This document shows, piece after piece, positions 1 through 6,554 of a stretch of 9,441 bases of DNA. Both the position numbers and the translations under genes were made by a program. The stretch's first letter is position 1. Every line of letters starts with the position of its first letter. Source of the stretch: JAFGTE01 sp965369305 (lineage in GTDB: Bacteria; Patescibacteriota; Gracilibacteria; UM-FILTER-43-11). A model generated the notes under the pieces. That model ran no database searches. It saw nothing but the letters and a program-made list of their open reading frames with translations, and was not told the DNA's origin. Location: contig CBDUQG010000045.1 in NCBI GenBank assembly GCA_965369305.1, positions 1-9,441 on the forward strand, read 5' to 3'.

Positions 1-135
1 GTAATATTCATTACCCGGAACTTCACGCCATCCAGAGAGCTCTCCACCACCAGTGGGGAAAGGTTCATCTGAAAGGCTAAAGAACGGGTAATGAAAGCCA
101 AAATTTCAAGGATCAGGGCACAATATGCCCAAAGT
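1..135 (-). ncRNA. Structured 5' leader, copy A (continues off the left edge)
   Basis: This is the leader of a minus-strand transcript whose gene lies outside the window. From the predicted start near 135 it shares a 54-base block (83-136) with the leader upstream of the M15-like gene; only two bases differ. The block holds a GGGCA/TGCCC hairpin with a 5-nt loop. An 11-bp inverted repeat follows: TTCATTACCCG on the plus strand at 7-17, and its complement at 85-95. The sequence between the arms is unlike copy B but also folds: ctctcc (40-45) pairs with ggaaag (57-62), with an inner cca/tgg. An ATG in the 3' arm (minus strand, 9-11) stays open to the window edge but has no ribosome binding site. 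I do not recognise the RNA family; a cis-regulatory role is inferred from its position and from the paralogous copy. Confidence 0.5.
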
Positions 136-141
136 AGGAAT

Positions 142-170
142 AATATACTATAATTTGTATAAAATGTCAA
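142..170 (-). promoter_or_regulatory. Sigma70-type promoter of leader A
   Basis: On the minus strand the -35 is TTGACA (165-170), then a 17-bp spacer, then the -10 TATATT (142-147). This puts the start near 135, which is the first base of the block conserved with leader B. Copy B has the same two boxes at the same spacing, while the spacer sequences have mostly diverged. That pattern supports a selected promoter rather than a recent plain duplication. Confidence 0.65.
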
Positions 171-287
171 GTAACTCAGATAGGAAAAAAGGAGGCAATT
201 TTTCGCTTCAAATAAACAAATTCGAAGCTTCTTGGCCCCTTGGTGGAATCCTTGCACAAAAAAGCCCCAAGGTCAACGGTCTAAGGT
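171..287. other. Intergenic stretch with a weak hairpin, no gene seen
   Basis: This lies between the terminator of the M15-like gene and promoter A. No credible coding region is visible. One imperfect inverted repeat is present: GCTTC (205-209) with GAAGC (224-228), extended inward by AAT/ATT past one mismatch. An AAGGAGG sequence at about 189-195 on the plus strand looks like a ribosome binding site but has no start codon at a suitable distance. Confidence 0.3.
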
Positions 288-337
288 ATTAAAAGAGCCC
301 GCTCTACACATCATGTTTCAGGTGGTAGAAACGGGCT
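288..337 (-). terminator. Intrinsic terminator of the M15-like gene
   Basis: On the minus strand, about 20 nt after the stop codon, AGCCCG plus TCTAC (plus 325-337) pairs with GTAGA plus CGGGCT (plus 296-307), with one bulge. The stem closes a loop of about 17 nt and is followed by CTTTTAA. The stem and U-run face the minus strand, which isolates this gene from the next promoter at 142-170. Confidence 0.7.
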
Positions 338-356
338 TGGGGAGTGAAGTCCCGGG

Positions 357-1211
357 TTAGATGCCCATTTTGCAAAGGGCCCAGTTCCACTTGCTACCTT
401 GCTTGCCGGCAAGGACACAGTGGTTTTTGTCCCAACGGCCAATCTTAGACTGGCAGCCGCAGACGAACCCCTCCTGACCGAGTTCCCGCTGCCCTGACTT
501 CCAGTTGTTGACGTCAAAGGCGTAGGGGGCGCGATGTGCGGAGGTGTTCGGACTGGCCACCTTTTTGCTAGTGGCACGCATGCAGCGCTTGATGTTCGCG
601 TCACTCAAATCCGGGCCCGTGCAGTCCACCACGGCTAGGATTTTGCTTGCAAGCTGACGGTTCTCAGACCGCCAGCAAGCACCGACTCGGAGCTGCCTGC
701 CAGTACGCTTATGGTACTTGGCATTGGCCCGTTCGAAGGCATCAGCCACCGGAATCATGGTCATGCAGACCTCGCCTGTGCGAGTGTCCTTGATGACCTT
801 GCCGTGAATATCCTTCACTTCACGAACGCCGGCGCTTTCGAGGCTAGTGCCCCGGTCTCGGAAGACTTTATTTAGCCTTTTGTACTGAGACACGGGGATG
901 TAGGCGTTGTAACGTTCCATGTAGACGAAGCGCTTGCTGTCTTTCAGCGAGTCCCTTTCGATTCGCTGAATGACCTTGCCCACAGCCACCTGTTGAGCGA
1001 TGAGCTCGGCCTGTTCTTCAGGGCTGAGCTTGGCCATATTTCGAGGCTGGAAGTCCCGAAGGTACCCCTCTAGCGTCTTGCTACTGGGAGACTGCGGTCC
1101 GTTGCCAGTTTGGACGCTAATGCGCCCGAAGACCAGCAGTAGAAAAGCAGCCAACACAACGTACATAGCCTTCGGAAAAGGCTGCATCTTGGGTTTTTCT
1201 GGCGTTTCCAT
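357..1211 (-). CDS. Membrane-anchored M15-family (VanY/VanX-type) peptidase-like protein
   Basis: A 284-residue protein with one N-terminal membrane segment (about 15-29), so its C-terminal domain is probably extracytoplasmic. That domain carries the M15 zinc-peptidase layout. W180-R181-S182 in a CWRSxxxQ setting matches the family's SGYRSxxxQ. S224-x-H226-x4-A231-x-D233 matches SxHxxGxAxD, with Pro in place of Gly. D261-x-x-H264 sits where VanX has ExxH. Family members cut D-Ala-containing peptidoglycan peptides or dipeptides; the exact substrate here is unknown. The Glu-to-Asp change at the catalytic-base position could lower or alter activity. Eight cysteines (149, 179, 197, 210, 251, 253, 265, 280) suggest disulfide stabilisation. 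ATG at 1211 is preceded by AAAGGA 5 nt upstream. The gene has its own promoter, a structured leader of about 165 nt, and a terminator. Sampled lines are about 58% G+C, above the neighbouring genes. Confidence 0.72.
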   Translation of the reverse strand: METPEKPKMQPFPKAMYVVLAAFLLLVFGRISVQTGNGPQSPSSKTLEGYLRDFQPRNMAKLSPEEQAELIAQQVAVGKVIQRIERDSLKDSKRFVYMERYNAYIPVSQYKRLNKVFRDRGTSLESAGVREVKDIHGKVIKDTRTGEVCMTMIPVADAFERANAKYHKRTGRQLRVGACWRSENRQLASKILAVVDCTGPDLSDANIKRCMRATSKKVASPNTSAHRAPYAFDVNNWKSGQRELGQEGFVCGCQSKIGRWDKNHCVLAGKQGSKWNWALCKMGI

Positions 1212-1376
1212 GCCAGTCCTTTCGGTAAGTTTTAGTTCATTACCCGGAACTTCGAGTTCTCAAATGTCATGCGTCCCGTCCCGCCAAATGGGGGAGGGTT
1301 GCATAGACGCTTTAAAAACCAAAAACGGGTAATGAAAGCCAGAATTTCAAGGATCAGGGCACGATATGCCCAAAGT
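1212..1376 (-). ncRNA. Structured 5' leader, copy B, of the M15-like gene
   Basis: About 165 nt lie between the predicted start (about 1376) and the ATG at 1211. The first 54 bases (1324-1377) match copy A at 52 positions. They include a GGGCA-TATCG-TGCCC hairpin and a conserved run up to CATTACCCG. A second conserved block (1236-1253) supplies the complementary CGGGTAATGAA, giving an 11-bp long-range stem. The roughly 70-nt middle is unrelated to copy A but folds too: GACGC (plus 1306-1310) with GCGTC (1271-1275), and an inner CCC/GGG and TCCC/GGGA helix. A constant core with a variable arm ahead of a gene is typical of regulatory leaders. CUUUC in the core could also pair with GAAAG of the ribosome binding site, which would be an alternative fold. 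I cannot assign it to a known riboswitch class. Confidence 0.55.
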
Positions 1377-1382
1377 ATTGTT

Positions 1383-1411
1383 AAAATACTATAAAATAGC
1401 TTATATGTCAA
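1383..1411 (-). promoter_or_regulatory. Sigma70-type promoter of leader B and the M15-like gene
   Basis: On the minus strand, TTGACA (1406-1411), 17 bp, TATTTT (1383-1388). The start is predicted near 1376, equivalent to that of copy A. It is back-to-back with the plus-strand promoter of the FecR-domain gene; the two -35 boxes are about 35 bp apart, with a GGTAATTACC palindrome (1435-1444) between them. Confidence 0.65.
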
Positions 1412-1445
1412 GTATTTAAGCCCTCCTGAAACAGGGTAATTACCA

Positions 1446-1474
1446 TTGATTTTTTGGCTCATTTTTGGTAAAAT
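1446..1474 (+). promoter_or_regulatory. Promoter of the FecR-domain gene
   Basis: TTGATT (1446-1451), 17 bp, TAAAAT (1469-1474), predicting a start near 1481 and a leader of only about 15 nt before the ATG. The AAGGG at 1476-1480 would then fall at or before the RNA 5' end, so translation may be nearly leaderless or use another start site. Confidence 0.5.
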
Positions 1475-1495
1475 AAAGGGAATATAAAAAAATAA

Positions 1496-4423
1496 ATGAC
1501 CCAAGAGCTCACGCCACATTTCTCAAGGAAGGTCCTATTGCTCAGCATCATCTTTCTGCTAGCCAATCTTGGCATCTACGGACTCAGGCAGCTTGCGGCC
1601 TTGCCGCAGACGCTCAGCCCTATTACGCCGAAGCTTGTTTCAGCCACGCTTAAGGACATCGAAGTCAGACTTCCTTACGAAGACGACTACCGCAAGGCTG
1701 GTGAGGGTCAAGAGGTCTACTCAGGTACACTGATCAAAACGAGCGAGAAAGAATTTACTGAGTTGGTGGTTGGTCAGAATGTGCTACGGCTCGATGAGCA
1801 AACAGAGGTAAGGCTTATCTCCAGTAACTTTGCTGGGGCCTATGCCTACTTGCCCGAGACACCCAGGCTTGTACTAGAGCTCCTTTCAGGAAGTCTCTGG
1901 GTCAGCGCTTTTGACCCCATCGAAGTCCGCTCTGCCCGTGCTGCCAGCGAGTTTCATCACAATGTGGGTATCGTGACTTACTCCGCGCCCATCAATCGTC
2001 ACATGGTCTTTACGGGTGACAGCGTGCTTAGCCTGCTTTCAGAAAGCGGTGAAAAACTAACAGAGTTCATCCTACCTCTCGGGAACCAGGTGACTTTTGT
2101 GGACGCCCAGATCACCGACACCTACAGCGCGCTCAAGCCTTCCAAGCTCAAGAAAGAGCTGAAGATGACTCCCATCTCAGGGGAAATCATGGCGGATGAC
2201 TGGGTGGTGAGGAATGTTGCGCAGCTGGATGAAGGGCAGGAGGAGTTCATGCAGGAGTTGATCACTTCCGACACAGCCTACGCCATACGAAAAAATATGC
2301 AGAAGCTCATTTCTTACGTGACCTTCGCTCCGGAGGCTAAGCGTAGTCTGGCAATTCGCCAGGCCGGAACCACGCTGGCTTACCTGCTAGGAGCAGTTCA
2401 TGAGGATGATGATGTTGCCAGGGCAAAGGAGCTTCTGGCTGAGCTTGATGCCATTGTAGAAGGACGTGAGGGTGACCCGCTCCTGAAGCAGCTGGTCGTT
2501 GAAACTCTTTTTGCTATCCGTAGCGTAGAGCAGGGTAGTCCGGCTTATCTGGTCAAAGAAAATCTGATGCAGAAGGTGGCCCAAAAAGAAGGTCCCTATG
2601 TTTACAGGATTTATCTGTCAGATCTTAGAAAGGCACTTTTTGAGGGGGATATTAGATCCAGCGAGCGTATTGGCGAAAGCTGGCTAGGGGTCTGGACACC
2701 TGGCAAGTTGCAGGGAAATGAAAAGGAATTTGATCGTCAGTCCCAGATCCTGAATCACACGATCCTGTCACACATCGATTCAGTGCCGCTCAGCATCCTG
2801 GATATCTTCGATGAAACAGGTGTGAGGAAAATGGCGGCAGCTGATGACCAGGAAGAAGCTCGATTTGAAGTGACCTCAGATCGTCTTCAGATCAGCGCCT
2901 CACTTGTTTCGTCTTATCGTTATGCTCTGGCCAAGCAGTATCTCAAAAACAGCTACCTAAGTCTGGACATCGAAAATCTCAGTCCAAATTTAGCCAGTAC
3001 GCAGATCTTCCTCGAAAACGGAAAGCTACTGGCTCAGCGAATTGAATATGCTGATGACGTGCTCCATGGAGCTGCCCAGCCGATCGATGAAACCAGCTTC
3101 CGAGAGTACTTCCAGACCATCCAGCGAGATGAAGCCCTTTCTGAGGACCTTCGCAAGTTCTTTGAGCTGGACCAGGAAGAGGTCATTGAGGAAGCCATTG
3201 TCGAAGCTCCTACTGCTTCGCAGGTGGCCGGCAACTTCCTGGATGCTCGCATCAATGTGAACTTTGCAGACATTAGCCTGCTCCCGGATAGTGGCTTTCA
3301 ATATCAAATCAGAAACGCCCGCCTCATGGACCGGGGGGCAAATAACGAAACCCTTTCCTTTGATGCCAAGTATGACTTTGTGAGCAATTCTGTTTTTGAT
3401 GTCATGGTCGATGATAAGTCGTATCAGGGAGCCTTCACTTTGCCCGACATCGTCATTGTACTGCGTGAAGGGGGAGATCTTGAGTCCAAAATCCAGGCAC
3501 CAAAACTGGAAGAGGGAGTCGAGCTGCTTATCACTGATCAAGACAAAATCGCTGCCCTGGAAGGTCAGGCAGTGGCTCAGGATGTCGCCAGGCAACTAGC
3601 TTACAATCAGCTGACCGCGGCAGGCATTGTGATTCCTGAGGTAAAATTCAACATCGAAATTCTCGACCCTCTCAACCTCAATCAGTTCCGAATCACATCA
3701 GCTCTAATTCCAAGAAATGACGGTGGAGATGCCATTGAGGTCGCTTTCGATTATCACTCAGGCACCGGCCTGGTGAGTGGTATTGTCAGTGGCGAAGGGG
3801 TGATCTTATTCGAAACGGCCGGTGTGGATCAAATGGCTGACCTGGTACTTGAAAGAGTGCTTGAGCTCGAAAAAGAGCTAAAGGTAGTTGGGCAATTCAC
3901 CGCTTATGCCAGGCAAAATGACCTCTACATTGATCCGGCTGACATCAATTACAACGAAAACGGGCTACTTTCATTGAGTAACTTGGAACAGCTGGGGCTT
4001 GGCCTCGTTGTTTCAGCCCTTTATGATGGTGATACAAGAACGTTTGTATCCGTAAGTCATCCACTGCTGTCATCTCAGGATATCGAAGTGAAGCCGTACT
4101 TTGAAGAATTGGCCAAAGCCTACGTCGTGGATTTTATGGGAGAGAATGGCTTCTTCCTAACCACCGATCAGGTCGTCACCAGCTATCCATTCAACAAAGT
4201 CAGCATCACGCTGATGAACGTGGGGGATTATCAGTTCAGCTTTGATCTCGACATTGAAAACGAAAAAGCGCTCAAGGTTATCAGGGCAGGGGATAGTGAT
4301 GTGACAGATGAGCTTAGCTTTGATGAGCTCAAGGCTTTGCCGGCACAAATCGACGGCGAACAGGCACCAAGTCAGCCTGAAGAAGGCAGCGGGCCAAGTC
4401 TTCCGTCTAACCCCCAAAGCTAG
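1496..4423 (+). CDS. Large membrane-anchored FecR-domain protein
   Basis: 975 residues. Residues 12-30 form one hydrophobic membrane segment after a short basic N terminus, so most of the protein should lie outside the cytoplasm. Residues about 65-205 resemble a FecR domain: a strand-rich stretch with the recurrent pattern of L-x-L-D-x-x-T-x-V, then L-x-SGSLWV, then a late G-D-S-V-L. Residues about 215-560 look mostly helical and charged. From about 570 to 945 several similar helix-plus-strand modules seem to follow one another, and the tail (945-975) is a Pro/Ser/Gly-rich acidic linker. FecR domains occur in signal-transducing periplasmic regulators and in many uncharacterised surface proteins. 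No adjacent sigma factor or TonB receptor is seen, so an iron-signalling role is not supported; a structural or sensory envelope role is a guess. ATG 1496 is the first start in frame after the promoter; AAGGG lies 15 nt upstream, further than usual. Confidence 0.7.
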   Translation: MTQELTPHFSRKVLLLSIIFLLANLGIYGLRQLAALPQTLSPITPKLVSATLKDIEVRLPYEDDYRKAGEGQEVYSGTLIKTSEKEFTELVVGQNVLRLDEQTEVRLISSNFAGAYAYLPETPRLVLELLSGSLWVSAFDPIEVRSARAASEFHHNVGIVTYSAPINRHMVFTGDSVLSLLSESGEKLTEFILPLGNQVTFVDAQITDTYSALKPSKLKKELKMTPISGEIMADDWVVRNVAQLDEGQEEFMQELITSDTAYAIRKNMQKLISYVTFAPEAKRSLAIRQAGTTLAYLLGAVHEDDDVARAKELLAELDAIVEGREGDPLLKQLVVETLFAIRSVEQGSPAYLVKENLMQKVAQKEGPYVYRIYLSDLRKALFEGDIRSSERIGESWLGVWTPGKLQGNEKEFDRQSQILNHTILSHIDSVPLSILDIFDETGVRKMAAADDQEEARFEVTSDRLQISASLVSSYRYALAKQYLKNSYLSLDIENLSPNLASTQIFLENGKLLAQRIEYADDVLHGAAQPIDETSFREYFQTIQRDEALSEDLRKFFELDQEEVIEEAIVEAPTASQVAGNFLDARINVNFADISLLPDSGFQYQIRNARLMDRGANNETLSFDAKYDFVSNSVFDVMVDDKSYQGAFTLPDIVIVLREGGDLESKIQAPKLEEGVELLITDQDKIAALEGQAVAQDVARQLAYNQLTAAGIVIPEVKFNIEILDPLNLNQFRITSALIPRNDGGDAIEVAFDYHSGTGLVSGIVSGEGVILFETAGVDQMADLVLERVLELEKELKVVGQFTAYARQNDLYIDPADINYNENGLLSLSNLEQLGLGLVVSALYDGDTRTFVSVSHPLLSSQDIEVKPYFEELAKAYVVDFMGENGFFLTTDQVVTSYPFNKVSITLMNVGDYQFSFDLDIENEKALKVIRAGDSDVTDELSFDELKALPAQIDGEQAPSQPEEGSGPSLPSNPQS

Positions 4424-4443
4424 TTTTTCAGGCATAAAAGATA

Positions 4444-4472
4444 TTGCAGACAAAGGGCAATTCCTTTAAACT
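4444..4472 (+). promoter_or_regulatory. Possible promoter of gyrB
   Basis: TTGCAG (4444-4449), 17 bp, TAAACT (4467-4472), predicting a start near 4479. Both boxes are imperfect. No terminator is visible after the FecR-domain gene, so read-through is also possible. Confidence 0.35.
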
Positions 4473-4499
4473 CTTTAAGGTAATTTGACCCTAAATTTT

Positions 4500-6548
4500 A
4501 TGCCCGACAGCAAATCACAATACTCTGCCTCCAGTATTCAGGTACTTAAAGGACTGGAACCTGTTCGAAAAAGACCGGGAATGTACATCGGAACCACTGA
4601 TGTTCGTGGTCTTCATCATCTTGTATGGGAAATTCTTGATAATTCGATTGATGAAGCCATGGCCGGGCACTGTGACAGAATCCTGATTTCTGTTAATGAA
4701 GATAATAGTCTAACTGTGTCTGACAATGGACGTGGTATTCCGGTCGACAAGCATAAGGCTACAGGCCTTTCTGCTCTTGAAACCGTTCTGACAGTCCTTC
4801 ATGCAGGTGGTAAGTTCGGTGGAGATGCTTCCGGCTACAAAGTATCCGGTGGTCTCCATGGAGTAGGTGTCTCGGTCGTGAACGCCCTTTCAACCAAAAT
4901 TCTGGCTGAAGTGCGTCGTGACGGCAAAGTACACCGCCAGGAGTACAAGATGGGTGTGGCTCAGGGGGACATCGAAGTCGTTGGTGAAACCAAATCTACC
5001 GGTACCTCCATTACCTTCTGGCCGGATGAAAGCATTTTTGAAACCATTGAATTTGATATTCAGACCATTGTCACTCGCTGCCGCCAACAGGCTTACCTGA
5101 CTAAAGGAGTGACCATTGCTATTGAAGACAAGCGAAAAGGGAAGTTTGAAGGTCGCGTCGCTGGAGACAACAGCTTCAAGTACGCTTTCTACTTCGAAGG
5201 GGGAGTGCAGTCTTATGTCAGTCACCTCAACCAGAATAAGGAAAAGATCGCAGACGTGATCTACATCGAAAAAGAGGTTGAAGAGTGCAAGATTGAAATC
5301 GCGCTTCAGTACACTCAGGCTTATAACGAGAACATCATTACCTTTGCCAACAACATTCACACGACCGAGGGTGGGATGCACTTGACCGGTTTCCGCTCCG
5401 CACTGACTCGCTCAATCAACAACTACGCTCGTAGTAAAGGGTTCCTTAAAGATAAGGACGACAACATGACCACGGACGATGTCCGTGAAGGGCTCACGGC
5501 AGTCATTTCTGTAAAACTCACTGATCCTCAGTTCGAAGGGCAAACCAAATCTAAACTTGGTAACCCCGAAGTTCGCGGCGCCGTTGAATCTGTCTTTAAC
5601 GAAAAAATCACAGAATACCTCGAGGAGAATCCTAATGATGCTAAGTCTATTATCGGAAAAGGAATGCTGGCCGCCCGTGCGCGTCTTGCGTCCCGTGCCG
5701 CTCGTGATACTGTGCTTCGTAAGGGGGCGCTTGAAGGCATGACCCTTCCTGGTAAGCTCGCTGACTGTACTAGTCGTGACCCGGCCGAAAGCGAACTTTA
5801 CATTGTGGAGGGTGACTCTGCCGGAGGTTCTGCCAAGCAGGGCCGTGACCGCTTTAAGCAGGCTATTTTGCCGCTACGCGGTAAGATTTTAAATGTGGAA
5901 CAAGCCCGTCTGGATCGCATGCTGGCTAACAACGAAATCAAAGCGCTGATCATTGCGCTTGGAACTGGAATCGGAGAAACCTTTGACCTCGAAAAGATCC
6001 GCTACAAGAGAATTGTCATCATGACCGATGCGGACGTGGACGGAGCGCACATCCGAACGCTCCTGCTCACCCTTTTCTACCGCTACTTCAAACCTCTCAT
6101 CGAAGCTGGCTACCTTTATATTGCTCAGCCACCGCTTTATAAAATCTCTAAGGGGAAGAAAGCAGAGTATGCTTATACCGACGATGCTAAAAAAGAAATC
6201 CTCCAAAGTTGGGGGATTGTAGCCGAGTCTGAGGAGGAAGAGCCCGCGGAAGATGCCGAAGAGGCCGAAACGGCTGAGGCAGCCGAAGGTGAGATTGCTG
6301 AAATGGAAGGAAAACCGACCAAAAAGACCCGTGTTTCTATTCAGCGCTACAAAGGTCTTGGTGAAATGAACCCGGAGCAGCTTTGGGAAACCACTATGGA
6401 TCCTGAACGACGCAGCATGTTCAAAGTCCGAGTTGAAGACGCTGAAATGGCGGATGCCATCTTCGACACTCTGATGGGTTCAGAAGTACTTCCACGCCGC
6501 AAGTTCATCCAAACTCACGCTAAAAAAGTTAAGAATCTAGATATCTAA
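4500..6548 (+). CDS. gyrB: DNA gyrase subunit B
   Basis: GyrB is the ATPase half of DNA gyrase (A2B2), the type II topoisomerase that introduces negative supercoils. Numbered from ATG 4500 (682 aa), the GHKL ATPase domain shows E44 in WEILDNS, DNGRGIP (75-81) and GGLHGVG (117-123), with the QTK loop at 348-350 (K350 contacts ATP). The TOPRIM domain has EGDSAGG starting at E437, then PLRGKILNVE, then the metal-binding DADVDG (510-515); RYKGLGEMN (616-624) closes the conserved C-terminal part. The length fits the short GyrB type, without the insertion of E. coli GyrB. A Glu/Ala-rich stretch (about 575-610) interrupts the region between the TOPRIM core and RYKGLGEMN. ParE is the alternative, but the overall sequence reads as GyrB; gyrA is not in the window. 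Start choice is uncertain: TTG 4485 has AAGG 4 nt upstream and adds five residues, whereas ATG 4500 has no close site but better fits the usual N terminus. Confidence 0.95.
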   Translation: MPDSKSQYSASSIQVLKGLEPVRKRPGMYIGTTDVRGLHHLVWEILDNSIDEAMAGHCDRILISVNEDNSLTVSDNGRGIPVDKHKATGLSALETVLTVLHAGGKFGGDASGYKVSGGLHGVGVSVVNALSTKILAEVRRDGKVHRQEYKMGVAQGDIEVVGETKSTGTSITFWPDESIFETIEFDIQTIVTRCRQQAYLTKGVTIAIEDKRKGKFEGRVAGDNSFKYAFYFEGGVQSYVSHLNQNKEKIADVIYIEKEVEECKIEIALQYTQAYNENIITFANNIHTTEGGMHLTGFRSALTRSINNYARSKGFLKDKDDNMTTDDVREGLTAVISVKLTDPQFEGQTKSKLGNPEVRGAVESVFNEKITEYLEENPNDAKSIIGKGMLAARARLASRAARDTVLRKGALEGMTLPGKLADCTSRDPAESELYIVEGDSAGGSAKQGRDRFKQAILPLRGKILNVEQARLDRMLANNEIKALIIALGTGIGETFDLEKIRYKRIVIMTDADVDGAHIRTLLLTLFYRYFKPLIEAGYLYIAQPPLYKISKGKKAEYAYTDDAKKEILQSWGIVAESEEEEPAEDAEEAETAEAAEGEIAEMEGKPTKKTRVSIQRYKGLGEMNPEQLWETTMDPERRSMFKVRVEDAEMADAIFDTLMGSEVLPRRKFIQTHAKKVKNLDI

Positions 6549-6554
6549 TACATC

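Noticed and set aside
7..95. Leader inverted repeats as integron attC sites or transposon ends
   Set aside because: The layout of fixed arms with a variable middle is attC-like, but the RYYYAAC/GTTRRRY core sites are lacking. No integrase, transposase or target duplication is seen, and conservation starts at the promoter's start site.
1232..1519. 95-aa minus-strand frame over leader B
   Set aside because: It would overlap the start of the FecR-domain gene and contain both divergent promoters. A shorter version is kept as an open alternative in the findings.
3026..3595. 189-aa minus-strand frame inside the FecR-domain gene
   Set aside because: It is a shadow of a well-supported 975-aa gene, with no promoter, binding site or recognisable family.
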